Positions 49,739 through 59,162 are shown, counted from the first letter of the stretch. The stretch: DNA of 64,000 nt from Flavobacterium ginsengisoli (GCF_029625315.1 NZ_CP121110.1:2799001-2863000), one strand, 5' to 3'. Notes: generated from the letters alone by a model not told the origin. Made by a program: numbers and translations.

Positions 49739-50614
49739 TTATTTCTTCGCTAAAAGCACTTTCCATGCCGATTCTACATCGCCATTATCCAGATATTTTT
49801 TGGCTTCTAAGTGCACTTTTTTCTGATCGTCTGAGCTTAAAACTCCTTTGACTGCAAAATTTGCTTTCACAAATATAGTAACTTCTTCTGTTGTAGGCAA
49901 GGCTTCTATATTCCCTAATTTTCCTAAATCATTCCCATCAAAAACATCGCTTTCTTTTACAAAATTTGGTATTGCATCTACTCCTACTCCTAGTGTTGTT
50001 AAGGGTTTTGCAACTTCAAAAAGTCCTTGATTTGATCTTGAATACCAATTATTTCCAAGTCTTGAAACCAAGTCAATTTTATGCTGGTCTATTGCTCCGT
50101 TTTCATCTAAAATCGATTCGTCAATATGAATTTTAACAACTTCGCATAAAATCAAATTTCCCGCTCCACCTTCTGTTCCTAACGGAATAATCTGCGTAAT
50201 CTTGCATTCAAACTGAACTGGAGATTCTTTTACGCGATATGGCTTTACTAAATCTGATGGAATTTGCGTTAATCCTGCTTTGATAAATTCATTTACGCCA
50301 TCTCCGTATTCTGTGCTTGCTAAAGAAGTTTGCTGTACGATATCGTAATTTACAACATTTATTACTACTTCTTTAGTCGCTTCGGCATTAATTAAAGTAT
50401 GCTTAATTGTATTATCTCGAACACGTCTTGAGGGCGAAAAAACCAAAATCGGAGGATTTGCACTGAACACATTAAAGAAACTAAACGGAGATAAATTTGG
50501 AACTCCAGTTTCGCTAATTGTGCTTGCAAAAGCAATAGGTCTAGGTCCGATTGAACTCTGCAGATAGCCTTGCAATTTGGCTGTTGGAATCTCTTTTGGG
50601 TTAATGCTGATCAT
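49739..50614 (-). CDS. Flavin reductase-family flavoprotein
   Basis: 291 residues. The N-terminal 200 residues are a flavin reductase-like split beta-barrel (GYLQSSIGPRPIAFASTISETGVPNLSPFSFFNVFSANPPILVFSPS; ATKEVVINVVNYDIVQQTSLASTEYGDGVNEFIKAGL; GGAGNLILCEVVKIHI). The C-terminal 80 residues are a separate helical extension common in Flavobacteriia. FMN binding is expected; the physiological partner is unknown. Confidence 0.85.
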   Translation of the reverse strand: MISINPKEIPTAKLQGYLQSSIGPRPIAFASTISETGVPNLSPFSFFNVFSANPPILVFSPSRRVRDNTIKHTLINAEATKEVVINVVNYDIVQQTSLASTEYGDGVNEFIKAGLTQIPSDLVKPYRVKESPVQFECKITQIIPLGTEGGAGNLILCEVVKIHIDESILDENGAIDQHKIDLVSRLGNNWYSRSNQGLFEVAKPLTTLGVGVDAIPNFVKESDVFDGNDLGKLGNIEALPTTEEVTIFVKANFAVKGVLSSDDQKKVHLEAKKYLDNGDVESAWKVLLAKK

Positions 50615-50774
50615 ACTTTAAAATTTAAACAGAATCTCATTTTAGCGACTACAAAAGTATTGAAATGGTTTAATTAGAAGAAATAGTTTTGCAGATAAAA
50701 ACGAAAAATCTTTCAGCATTGGCAAAATATAAAATGTGTATATTTCGTTATATTTATACCACAAAATAACTGAT

Positions 50775-51926
50775 ATGTCTTTTTCTGAAAGAACAAATAC
50801 TACGCGCTGGATTATTATTTCGGTTTGCTTTATAATCATTTCTCTAATTCTTTGGAATACTTATACTTTCTTCCAGATTTTTAAAAATGAGGAGCGTTTA
50901 AAAATGAACCTTTTTGTAAATGCTCAAATCACATTGGTTAATGCTAATGAAAACACTGATGTAGAATTGCCTCTTCAGATTTTTAGCAATAATACTTCTA
51001 TTCCGGGCATTATAATGCTTTACGACAATGTAGTGAGTTCTGTAAACGTTCCTGATGAAATACTTAATGACAAGAAAAAAAGAACGGCTTTCTTAAATAA
51101 GCTTAAAAATGAAAATGAACCAATAACTTTTGAATACGCTCCAGGAAAATACCAGACTTTATATTATGGCAATTCTGCGTTGCTAAACAAACTCAAATAT
51201 TATCCAATTGCGTTGCTTCTTATTATTTTCCTTTGCATTGCATTAATTTATAATTTCTATAAAAGCACCAAAATGGCAACTCAAAACAAGCTTTGGGCAG
51301 GAATGGCAAAAGAAACGGCACACCAAATTGGCACTCCGCTTTCTTCATTAATTGGCTGGGTTGAAATTTTAAAAACAGAAGAAATTGATCCTTCTATTAG
51401 TATCGAAATTGAGAAAGATATAGAACGTCTTCAGACTATTACAGATCGTTTTTCTAAAATTGGATCAGTGCCAGTTTTAGAACTTCACGATATTGTCGAC
51501 GAAACCAAAACGGCTTATGAATATTTGCAATCTCGTTTTTCTAAACAAGTTACATTTTCTTTTCAGGCCCCAAATGAACCTATTTTAGGAATGATAAATC
51601 CAACATTACACAGTTGGACTATAGAAAATTTAGTAAAAAATGCAATTGATGCTATGAAAGGAAAAGGAACTCTTGATCTTCAAATTGAACAAGATGCTCA
51701 TCAGGTAAAAATCAATATTAAAGATTCTGGAACTGGAATTCCAAAAAAACAATTTAAAACCATTTTTGAAACTGGTTTTACGACTAAAAAACGCGGTTGG
51801 GGACTTGGACTTTCTTTAACTAAAAGAATTGTCGAGGAGTATCACAACGGTAAAATCAAAGTTCTTCATTCTGAAATTGGTAAAGGAACTACTTTTCAAA
51901 TTTCATTAAATAAAAAAGTGCAGTAA
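50775..51926 (+). CDS. Sensor histidine kinase
   Basis: 383 residues from the ATG at 50775. Two membrane helices (about 15-40 and 145-165) enclose a sensor region of about 100 residues. The dimerisation helix MAKETAHQIGTPLSSLIGWVEILK has the His box; HATPase motifs are WTIENLVKNAIDAM (N), DSGTGIPKK (G1), FETGFTTKKRGWGLGLSLTKRIVEEYH (F/G2). No response regulator is next to it, so its partner is unlinked. Confidence 0.92.
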   Translation: MSFSERTNTTRWIIISVCFIIISLILWNTYTFFQIFKNEERLKMNLFVNAQITLVNANENTDVELPLQIFSNNTSIPGIIMLYDNVVSSVNVPDEILNDKKKRTAFLNKLKNENEPITFEYAPGKYQTLYYGNSALLNKLKYYPIALLLIIFLCIALIYNFYKSTKMATQNKLWAGMAKETAHQIGTPLSSLIGWVEILKTEEIDPSISIEIEKDIERLQTITDRFSKIGSVPVLELHDIVDETKTAYEYLQSRFSKQVTFSFQAPNEPILGMINPTLHSWTIENLVKNAIDAMKGKGTLDLQIEQDAHQVKINIKDSGTGIPKKQFKTIFETGFTTKKRGWGLGLSLTKRIVEEYHNGKIKVLHSEIGKGTTFQISLNKKVQ

Positions 51927-51948
51927 TAAATTTTACTGCACTTTCTTC
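51917..51948 (+). terminator. Terminator overlapping the kinase stop codon
   Basis: AAAGTGCAGTAA and TTACTGCACTTT form a perfect 12-bp stem around TAAATT; the stop codon is in the stem. A short T/C-rich tract follows. Confidence 0.65.
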
Positions 51949-51954
51949 ACTTTA

Positions 51955-51980
51955 TTGTCAGGTTGAGCGAAGTCGAAACC
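51955..51980. repeat. Interspersed GGTTGAGCGAAGTCGAAACC repeat
   Basis: A short imperfect palindrome common in intergenic regions of Bacteroidota and other bacteria; it sits between the kinase and the HIT gene. Confidence 0.55.
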
Positions 51981-52370
51981 TTATAAATTTGATTGAATAT
52001 CCTTTGCTAAAGCTTCAAATTCTTCTTTTGAGAGTGCAACTTTATCAATAAAACGCATTTCGTCCATGTGGTTTAACGGAATCAAATGTACGTGTGCATG
52101 AGGCACTTCAAGTCCTACAACCGCTATTCCGATTCTTTTGCATGGAACTGTTTTTTCTAAAGCTGCGACGACTTTTTTAGAAAATTTCATTAAACCTAAA
52201 TACAGCTCTTCATCCATATCAAAAATCTTATCGATTTCTTGTTTCGGAATACAAAGCGTATGTCCTTTAGCATTCGGATTTACATCTAAAAAAGCTAAGT
52301 AGTTTTCGTCTTCTGCAATTTTGTAAGCTGGAATTTCTCCGTTTACTATTTTAGTGAATATTGTACTCAT
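51981..52370 (-). CDS. HIT-family hydrolase (histidine triad)
   Basis: 129 residues. FTKIVNGEIPAYKIAEDENYLAFLDVNPNAKGHTLCIPK is the family start, and the triad motif is VPHAHVHLIPL. Such proteins hydrolyse AMP-lysine or nucleotide phosphoramidates. It is downstream of greA on the same strand, 63 bp apart, with an inverted repeat in the gap. Confidence 0.93.
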   Translation of the reverse strand: MSTIFTKIVNGEIPAYKIAEDENYLAFLDVNPNAKGHTLCIPKQEIDKIFDMDEELYLGLMKFSKKVVAALEKTVPCKRIGIAVVGLEVPHAHVHLIPLNHMDEMRFIDKVALSKEEFEALAKDIQSNL

Positions 52371-52387
52371 TGTTTATTCGGTTATTT

Positions 52388-52426
52388 GGTTAATCGTTTA
52401 ACCGATTTAACGATTAAACGGTTAAA
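52388..52426. repeat. Inverted repeat between greA and the HIT gene
   Basis: GTTTAACCG and CGGTTAAAC arms surround TTTAACGATTAAA, itself partly symmetric. It could end greA transcription or be an interspersed repeat. Confidence 0.55.
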
Positions 52427-52432
52427 CTAAAT

Positions 52433-52909
52433 TTAGTCTCTTGAGATTTCTAGAATTTCAAATTTAAGAACTCCATTTGGAACTGTAATTTCAGCTACTT
52501 CTCCAACAGATTTCCCCAGCAATCCTTTTCCGATAGGAGAAGTTACAGAGATTTTTCCTGTTTTTAAATCTGCTTCGCTTTCAGCAACAAGCGTATATTT
52601 CATTTCCATTCCGTTGCTTTGGTTTTTAATTTTTACATTCGATAAAACCAAAACTTTAGAAACATCTAGTTGAGACTCGTCAATTAATCTTGCATTTGCA
52701 TATACCTCTTCAAGTTTAGAAATTCTCATTTCTAACAAACCTTGTGCTTCTTTTGCGGCATCATATTCCGCATTTTCAGACAAATCACCTTTATCTCTTG
52801 CATCCGCAATATCTTGAGATGCTTTTGGACGCATTACACTTTTTAAATGCTCCAATTCATCTTTTAATTTTTTTAATCCTTCTGCTGTATAATAAGATAC
52901 TTTACTCAT
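52433..52909 (-). CDS. greA: Transcription elongation factor GreA
   Basis: 158 residues from the ATG at 52909 (MSKVSYYTAEGLKKLKDELEHL). The coiled-coil fingertip region has ARDKGDLSENAEYDAAKEAQG, the catalytic loop that stimulates RNA polymerase to cut backtracked RNA, then the C-terminal FKBP-like domain (SPIGKGLLGKSVGEVAEI). The longer N-terminal reading is not supported by the family. Confidence 0.95.
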   Translation of the reverse strand: MSKVSYYTAEGLKKLKDELEHLKSVMRPKASQDIADARDKGDLSENAEYDAAKEAQGLLEMRISKLEEVYANARLIDESQLDVSKVLVLSNVKIKNQSNGMEMKYTLVAESEADLKTGKISVTSPIGKGLLGKSVGEVAEITVPNGVLKFEILEISRD

Positions 52910-53066
52910 AACTTCATCGTTTATATAAATACAAAAAATCCCATCGCGACGGGATTTTCTTACCACAAATATACTATAATTTTTAATAGTACATAATTAT
53001 ATGTTAATCATATAGATTTCAAATCTAAATAAATTATTTTTGTTTTAACTAATTCTTATTCAAATA

Positions 53067-53483
53067 ATGAAAAAAATCTGGTTTTTTATCGCTTTTACTG
53101 CTATTTTATTCTCTTGCGGCGACAACAACAGAAGTAGCAACAATCCTTACATTCCTAATTATTCTATAAACGCATATCTTGACACTAATTTACCAACGTA
53201 TAACAAATTATTATATCCAAGTAATCCTGTTTATGTAGCCAATTATGGCGCAAAAGGGATTATAGTCATGAAAACAGGCGAAGGAACTTATACTGCTTTT
53301 GATGCGGCCTGCCCAAACCAAGCTTTAACTTCTTGCACAGCTATGACAATTGACGGAATTTACGCTGTTTGCTCCTGCGATAAAACGCAATATAACTTAT
53401 ATACAGGACTTGGCGGAAAAGAATATCCGATGAAACAATATCGTGTCGAATCTTCTGGAACCGTAATTCACGTATACAATTAA
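53067..53483 (+). CDS. Rieske-like lipoprotein with degenerate cluster ligands
   Basis: 138 residues. The signal MKKIWFFIAFTAILFSC-GD has a lipobox Cys. The C-terminal part resembles a Rieske fold: AFDAACPNQALTSC, then YAVCSCDKTQYNLYTGLGG. In a true Rieske site the pattern is C-x-H...C-x2-H; here His is replaced (CPN and CSCD), so a 2Fe-2S cluster is unlikely in the classical form. A TATTTTTG -7 element is at 53035-53042, and a terminator follows at 53490. Confidence 0.75.
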   Translation: MKKIWFFIAFTAILFSCGDNNRSSNNPYIPNYSINAYLDTNLPTYNKLLYPSNPVYVANYGAKGIIVMKTGEGTYTAFDAACPNQALTSCTAMTIDGIYAVCSCDKTQYNLYTGLGGKEYPMKQYRVESSGTVIHVYN

Positions 53484-53488
53484 AAACA

Positions 53489-53522
53489 AAAAAGCCTGAA
53501 AATAATTTCAGGCTTTTTTTGT
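53489..53522. terminator. Terminator between the Rieske-like gene and the TonB receptor gene
   Basis: AAGCCTGAAAT and ATTTCAGGCTT pair around AA, with A and T runs on both sides; used by the two convergent genes. Confidence 0.85.
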
Positions 53523-53534
53523 GTCTTAACTTAA

Positions 53535-55728
53535 TTAGAATTTCAAACTCAAACCAATTAAGAAGTTTGTTCCTGCTTGCGGATAATAGTATGGGTAAAC
53601 ATCCCACATAGCTCCGTTTGAAACATATTTTTTATCGAAAATATTATTCACCAAAGCTGTAATGGTTATCGATTGAAAAATTGTTTTTGGTTTTATTTCA
53701 TATGATGCATTAAAATCGTTTACAAAATAATCTGCCAGTTTTGCCGCCGGAAGTTCAATATTGTTCATGTATTGTTCTCCAACATATTTTTGCAGTAATG
53801 AAAGATACAATCTCTCCATAGGTTTATACACAATAACGTTTCCTGCAATTACTTCTGGAGAATAGGCAATTTTTGTAGTTCCGTAAAATTCTCCATCAAC
53901 AGCCAAATCTACGTTTTTGTTGCTTGCTTAAAGTAAAGTTTGGTCTTAAAGTAAATTTCTCAGAAAGTGCAATCGTCGCATCAAACTCAAATCCTAAACG
54001 GTAGCTTTTCTCTGTATTAGCGCGAATTGGGTTTCCAACATCGTCTAATCTTCCCGTTAAAATCAATTGATCTCTATATCCCATATAATACAGATTCGAA
54101 TTCAATTGAAATTTCTCTGAATTGAATCTCCATCCTAACTCAAAATCATTCAGTTTTTCCGGTTTTACATTTCCACCTTCGTAATCTGTTCTGTTTGGTT
54201 CACGATTCGCTCGTGCGTAAGAGAAATACAAAGTGTTTTTTTCATTGAAAGCATAATTCAAACCAGCTTTCGGATTAAAGAAATTAAAATTATCGTCTAC
54301 CAAACCAGTCTCTTTACTATTTGCTTTATATTTCACATTTCTGTATTGCAAATCTCCGTAGAAACTTAATTTTTCTGTGAATTGATAATTTGCTTTCGCG
54401 AAAACATTACCATCCGTTTTTGACGAATAATCATCGTAGTAATGAGCTCCTAAAGCTGACTGATCTGAGTATTGCGCCCAGATTACTTTGCCAAAATGAT
54501 CACCTTCATATTTGTTCCAACCTCCGCCTAAAATAACATTTAGTTTTTCTGTTACATATTTAGCAGAAAAAGTCGTTCCGTAGAAATCATTATCCAACCA
54601 TTTTTGACGAATCAAATCGGTTACTGGAATTAAATTTCCGTTATCATCTTCAACTGTTTTTGTTGGTTGAATTGGTCCATAACCTTCAACAGGTTCATCT
54701 TCTTTATAATTTTCGTAATATCCTTTTCCTTTTGTATAATGAAATGCTAGGTTTGTACTCCATTTATCAGAAATAGATTCACTCCAGTGCAATTGATAAT
54801 GATCCTGATTGTAATTATCGGTTTCGTTATCATAAAAATGAACATTTCCTGCATCGTCTGTGTACATTCCTGCAGAATTAAAAGTACGATTTGTATTAAG
54901 AGTCTCTGCATCGATTCCGTTCCAAGATTGGTACGTTTTTTCAGTTCCACCAAAGACTAAAGCTTTTATCAAAGTCGTTTTGCCTACGTAAGTTCCTTGC
55001 AAAAAATATGATTTTAAATCGGCGCTTCCGCGATCAATATATCCGTGCGTTTTTATTGTAGACAAACGTCCTGCAATCTCAAAATGATCATTTAATAAAC
55101 CTGTACTAAACTTTACAGTATTTTTAATTGTATTGAATGATCCTGCAGAACTTGAGATTTCACCTGTCGCTTTTCTAGCATAACTATCGGTCAGTAAATT
55201 TAAACTTGCTCCAAATGCTCCTGCCCCATTTGTAGAAGTTCCAACTCCGCGTTGCAACTGAAGACTTTCTACAGAAGAAGCAAAATCGGGCATATTAACC
55301 CAAAATGTTCCTTGGCTTTCTGCATCATTGTAAGGAATTCCGTTTATAGTTACGTTTACACGTGTAGCATCACTTCCACGAACGCGAATTCCTGTGTAAC
55401 CCACACCGTTTCCAGCATCTGAAGTCGTTACAACTGAAGGCATATAATTCATCAGAACAGGAATATCCTGACCTAAATTTCTATACTTAATTTCTTTTTT
55501 ATCCATATTACTAAAACTCACTGGAGTCTTAGAGGTAACACGAACTGCAGAAACCAAAACCTCATCTAGAGAATTTACTTTTGTAGAATCTTTCTGCTGT
55601 TGTTGTGCAAAAGAAAATAGAGTAAAGAGTAAAGAAAATGAAGAAAAAACAAATTTGGCTCCGACTACATTTTGAGCCTGTGAACCTTTGTACCTCTGTG
55701 CCTTAGCACCTAAAAAAACAGTTTTCAT
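53535..55728 (-). CDS. TonB-dependent outer-membrane receptor, probable thiamin transporter (one suspected indel)
   Basis: About 730 residues in full: a signal peptide ending LFSFAQ, a plug domain (VLVSAVRVTSKTPVSFSNMDKKEI; IRVRGSDATRVNVTINGIPYNDAESQGTFWVNM) and a beta-barrel with the aromatic C-terminal end LIGLSLKF. The frame breaks at 53922-53927 (GCTTGC on the plus strand); GCTGC restores LSSNKNVDLAVDG. The TPP riboswitch directly upstream says it is controlled by thiamin, so thiamin or a derivative is the likely ligand. Residues about 8-20 come from an interspersed repeat (55671-55711), so the true signal peptide may begin later, near FVFSSFSLL. Confidence 0.88.
55671..55711. repeat. Interspersed AGGCACAGAGGTACAAAGG-type repeat inside the receptor gene start
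   Basis: The minus strand reads GCTAAGGCACAGAGG... and translates as AKAQRYKGSQAQ between the initiator Met and the hydrophobic core. Similar repeats are common in flavobacterial intergenic DNA. Confidence 0.5.
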
Positions 55729-55820
55729 TCGTAAAGAATTACGAATAAAAGGGGGAATTATTCTTTGTTAAATTAATAAATGTGTTTCACGACAAAATAA
55801 AGTGTGCACGCTCGATAGTG

Positions 55821-55898
55821 TCGTTTTCCCTTAGCAACATTACTCGCTCAGGTTCTTTGGGTATGATCTCAGCTCGTTATTTGGAGCACCCCTTTGAG
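55821..55898 (-). promoter_or_regulatory. TPP riboswitch before the TonB receptor gene
   Basis: The minus strand has GGGGTGCTCC, then GAGCTGAGATCATACCC, GAACCTGAGCGAGTAATG and TGCTAAGGGAA, matching the THI element. It ends about 95 bp before the receptor ATG, and a GTCGTGAAAC/TTTCGTGC-like segment between could be the expression platform. It places receptor synthesis under thiamin pyrophosphate control. Confidence 0.95.
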
Positions 55899-55920
55899 AC
55901 AGTGCAAATGTAATGTTAAA

Positions 55921-56036
55921 AAGTTAAATTCCAATATTGAAAATTTCAAATTCCAAAAATTCAAGTAGATTGAAATTAAAATTCCAAATTCCGACATTAA
56001 ACTTAGTTGTTGGAATTTGGAATTTATAAATTGAAA
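55921..56036. repeat. AAATTCCAA repeats between the riboswitch and arfB
   Basis: Three AAATTCCAA-like units (AAATTCCAATATT, CAAATTCCAAAAATT, AAATTCCAAATTCC) and an inverted TTGGAATTTGGAATTT lie in the space between the TonB-receptor riboswitch and arfB. Confidence 0.55.
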
Positions 56037-56038
56037 TT

Positions 56039-56443
56039 TTACTCTATATTCGGTTTTCTTCTAGATTGTTTTAGATCAGAAATATTCTTTTTATCCTTGA
56101 TTCTTTTCTTAATTACAGCTTTGGGAACTTTTGTAGCTTTTCTAACTTTCGGAACATACAATCCCTTTTTGATAATTTCCAAAAATCGTTTGGTTACAAT
56201 TTCTTTATTTTTAAGCTGACTTCTGTCTTCATCGCAATTTAAAATCAGGGTCTTTTCAGAAGTTAAACGCCCTGAAATATTAGTTAGCAAAAGAAATTTT
56301 TCTTCATCAGATAAAGCTTGAGAAGCATTCAGATCAAAACTCAAAACTACTTTAGACGAAACTTTATTTACGTTTTGTCCTCCTGCTCCACTGCTTCGAA
56401 CGGCTTTAAAGTTTAATTCTGAAATGATTTTTTCTCTATCCAT
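56039..56443 (-). CDS. arfB: Peptidyl-tRNA hydrolase ArfB-like ribosome rescue factor
   Basis: 134 residues. The RF-1-like GGQ motif stands in FKAVRSSGAGGQNVNKVSSKVVLSF. The C-terminal tail is basic (KKGLYVPKVRKATKVPKAVIKKRIKDKK), as needed to enter the mRNA channel of stalled ribosomes. It starts 2 bp after the preceding fused gene and is probably in its operon. Confidence 0.9.
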   Translation of the reverse strand: MDREKIISELNFKAVRSSGAGGQNVNKVSSKVVLSFDLNASQALSDEEKFLLLTNISGRLTSEKTLILNCDEDRSQLKNKEIVTKRFLEIIKKGLYVPKVRKATKVPKAVIKKRIKDKKNISDLKQSRRKPNIE

Positions 56444-56444
56444 A

Positions 56445-58559
56445 TTATTGTGGCTGATGCGCCGCTTTTAACAAATCGTTTACCGTTTTTACAGGATTAA
56501 AAGTAATTAATGGAACAGCCACAAAAATAGTTAGCCAGTTGGCCATTGATCCGTTCCATAAACCAGGCAATTCATAACTTTTTACCGTTTTCCCGTCAAC
56601 ACTTTTCTCTACAATAAAACCAGCTTTTTGATCTACAAACTGCAATAAATCAAACTTTTCGTTTTTATAATTTTTAATACCGCAAACTAAATCTACTGGA
56701 TTAAAATGTGTTGATTCAGTTAAAATTAACTGCTGTTTTTTACTTGTCAAATCTACCTGAGATGTTTCTACAATTTGAAGAGAAGCCACTCCTTTATCAT
56801 TCATCACCCAAAATGGGCCACCTCCTGGTTCTCCCTCATTTTTTACCATTCCGCAAACACGAATTGGTCTATCTAAAAGTTCTTTAATCTTACTTATTTT
56901 ATTCTCGAAAGTAAATTTATTGAAATCATTGTTCATCTCAACATTTAGCGCTTCTTTTAAAAATAGAACAATATCTGCTAAATGATTTTCTTCAATCTTA
57001 TTTTGGTCAATTAATTGTAAATAAGAAAAAACCTTTTGTCGCACTTCGATTAAAACGCCTGCCAATGCTTTTTTGTACAATGTAATTTTATCAATATGGT
57101 TCTGAATTACGTTGTCGATATTTTTAATGAAAATCACATCAGCATCAAGATCATTTAAATTTTCAATCAAAGCTCCATGCCCGCCTGGTCTAAAAATTAA
57201 ACTACCGTTTTTATCTTTTACCAATTTGTTTCCTTCGTCGATAGTAATAGAATCAGTGCTTTTATTTTGATACGAGTATCCGATATTGATTTTTACACCA
57301 GATGGCTCTTCAATTTTTTCTATAACCTCATCAACTCCCTTATAAAATAAGTTTTGGTGAATTTCTGAAACTGTAAAATGCAAATTGGATACCTTGTTTG
57401 AAGTTGCATAATGTATGCACTCATTTAGATGCTCTTCAATTGGATTTGCAATATGAGTTTCATATAAATGAAAAGGCAATACTGCTTTTGGCTTATTAGC
57501 AAAATCAAAATAGTCTGGAGATAATAATAATTTTATAAAATAATAATTCTTATAGTCTCTCTCGAGAGTTTCAAAATCAAGATATATTTCTCTTAATTTT
57601 TGATCTACTGTCTTGAAAAAAGGAAATTTATCCATTCCAATAATAAAAATGGCTAATTCTTTATCTTTTTTTCTATTGATATAACCGTTTATTGTTTCTT
57701 TTTGAATATCAAAATCATTCAAAAAAGCCGTCAAAAACTTAAACATTCTTGTTGCCGCACCAGAAGCCGGAACAAACTTTTTAATCTTTAATTTTTCTTT
57801 TTGGTCATCAAAAAAAATAGCTTTTTCTTCAAAATCTTTTTCTGATAAACTTAGAATTCCATTACCAATTTTAGCAGGACTCACTAAATTGCTCTTTACA
57901 ATTCCGTTTTCAAGAAACTCTAATTGTTTTAAAATAGCTTCAAAAGAAATTCCTCTATTGTATATCTGTACAAAATCACTTGGCAAGAAATCATGCTCTT
58001 TTGCAATAGTCAAATTATCAATAATTGATATTGCTTTCGCTAATCTCGTTTCTTTATCACCAGATAAAATTATGAAAGGTTTATTGGTATCTATTAAAGT
58101 CTGTTTAAAAACAGAAAATACGCTTTCTCTACCTTCAGGAGTATCACGAATGTCGTCTTTTTCCCAAGGAACATCAATATCTGTAAGGAAAAATAAATCG
58201 TATTCGTGTTTTAGTGCTGCTTCATTCAAAAGCGAATCACAAAAACCGTAATACATTTCAGAAAACACTTTGGTTACCATCAAATTGGTATCACAAAACA
58301 AGTATTTATTTGCTTTTGCTAATCTTTCATTTTCCAATGCAGTCTGACCATATGCAATTGGCATCATATCATCTGCTACGCAAATATGCTGGTTTTCTTC
58401 CCATTTTTCTTGCAAATAATCACGTGCAAATTCAGGAACCCATTCTGTTTCGTAGTAATCTGCAAGCTGTTTTGCTAGGGTTGTTTTGCCTGTACTTTCA
58501 GGCCCAAACAAAGCAATTTTTATGATGGTTGTTTTTTGCTGTCTAAGATCTTTCTCCAT
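56445..58559 (-). CDS. NadR-type nucleoside kinase fused to DUF4301
   Basis: 704 residues. Residues 12-190 form a P-loop kinase of the ribosylnicotinamide-kinase type of NadR: GPESTGKTTL (19-28), EWVPEFARDYLQEKWEENQ, FLTDIDVPWEKDDIRDTPEGRESVF, FIILSGDKETRL. Residues about 200-704 are a DUF4301 domain: DFVQIYNRGISFEAILKQLEF, KIKKFVPASGAATRMFKFL, KAVLPFHLY, FRPGGHGALIENLNDLD, RVCGMVKNEGEPGGGPFWV. In most relatives I believe these are separate genes. The start overlaps the end of pnuC by 40 bp. The likely role is phosphorylation of a vitamin taken up by PnuC; DUF4301 function is unknown. A frame error joining two genes cannot be excluded. Confidence 0.85.
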   Translation of the reverse strand: MEKDLRQQKTTIIKIALFGPESTGKTTLAKQLADYYETEWVPEFARDYLQEKWEENQHICVADDMMPIAYGQTALENERLAKANKYLFCDTNLMVTKVFSEMYYGFCDSLLNEAALKHEYDLFFLTDIDVPWEKDDIRDTPEGRESVFSVFKQTLIDTNKPFIILSGDKETRLAKAISIIDNLTIAKEHDFLPSDFVQIYNRGISFEAILKQLEFLENGIVKSNLVSPAKIGNGILSLSEKDFEEKAIFFDDQKEKLKIKKFVPASGAATRMFKFLTAFLNDFDIQKETINGYINRKKDKELAIFIIGMDKFPFFKTVDQKLREIYLDFETLERDYKNYYFIKLLLSPDYFDFANKPKAVLPFHLYETHIANPIEEHLNECIHYATSNKVSNLHFTVSEIHQNLFYKGVDEVIEKIEEPSGVKINIGYSYQNKSTDSITIDEGNKLVKDKNGSLIFRPGGHGALIENLNDLDADVIFIKNIDNVIQNHIDKITLYKKALAGVLIEVRQKVFSYLQLIDQNKIEENHLADIVLFLKEALNVEMNNDFNKFTFENKISKIKELLDRPIRVCGMVKNEGEPGGGPFWVMNDKGVASLQIVETSQVDLTSKKQQLILTESTHFNPVDLVCGIKNYKNEKFDLLQFVDQKAGFIVEKSVDGKTVKSYELPGLWNGSMANWLTIFVAVPLITFNPVKTVNDLLKAAHQPQ

Positions 58560-59142
58560 TCTAAATAAGCTGAAATAGCCAAAATTGTAAAAATTATATA
58601 CTGAAGTGACAACATCCCTAAGCCGCGATAAGCATAAAGAGGCACAACAATAATATCACCAATAATCCAAAGTGTCCAGTTTTCTATTTTTTTCTGGCCA
58701 TGTACCACATTCCAGCAAAAAATATTCCAGACGAAATCATATCAACATAATTGTCTTTATGAATTTCATAATCAAAATATTTATAAATCCCGAAAACTAC
58801 AAAAACAGTTACAATAAACAGTAAGATTCCGATTATTTTTTCATTAAAATTTGTACGGGTAATTGGCAAATTGTCTTCGGCTGTTCCGCCTTTTGCCCAC
58901 ACATACCAGCCGTAAATGCTCATTATTGAGAAATAAGCATTAATAATCATGTCTCCTATATAACCTGCAATATAAAGCAGATAAACTGATATAACAGTTG
59001 CAATTAATCCTGTTGGATACACCCAAATGTTTTCTTTTTTAGCAAACCAAACACTTAAAATTCCGCAAACAAATACTAAAAACTCTAAAGCAATATGCCA
59101 TAGCGGTGCGTTTTTATAACTGTCTAAAAAAAAATCTATCAT
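58520..59142 (-). CDS. pnuC: PnuC-family vitamin transporter (one suspected indel)
   Basis: About 207 residues and seven hydrophobic helices. LVFVCGILSVWFAKKENIWVYPTGLIATVISVYLLYIAGYIGDMIINAYFSIMSIYGWYVW is the family core; ENWTLWIIGDIIVVPLYAYRGL carries the WxxW-like segment. The frame is lost in a run of seven T (plus strand 58687-58693); eight gives MARKKIENWTLW. The family imports nicotinamide riboside (PnuC), riboflavin or thiamin (PnuT). The nearby NadR-type kinase points to nicotinamide riboside, the nearby TPP riboswitch to thiamin. It lies 20 bp after the GGGP synthase stop. Confidence 0.88.
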
Positions 59143-59162
59143 TAGAATGTGGTATTTGGCGT

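Noticed and set aside
58520..58708. Separate 62-residue gene at the pnuC end
   Set aside because: It is the C-terminus of PnuC cut off by a one-base loss in an A run.
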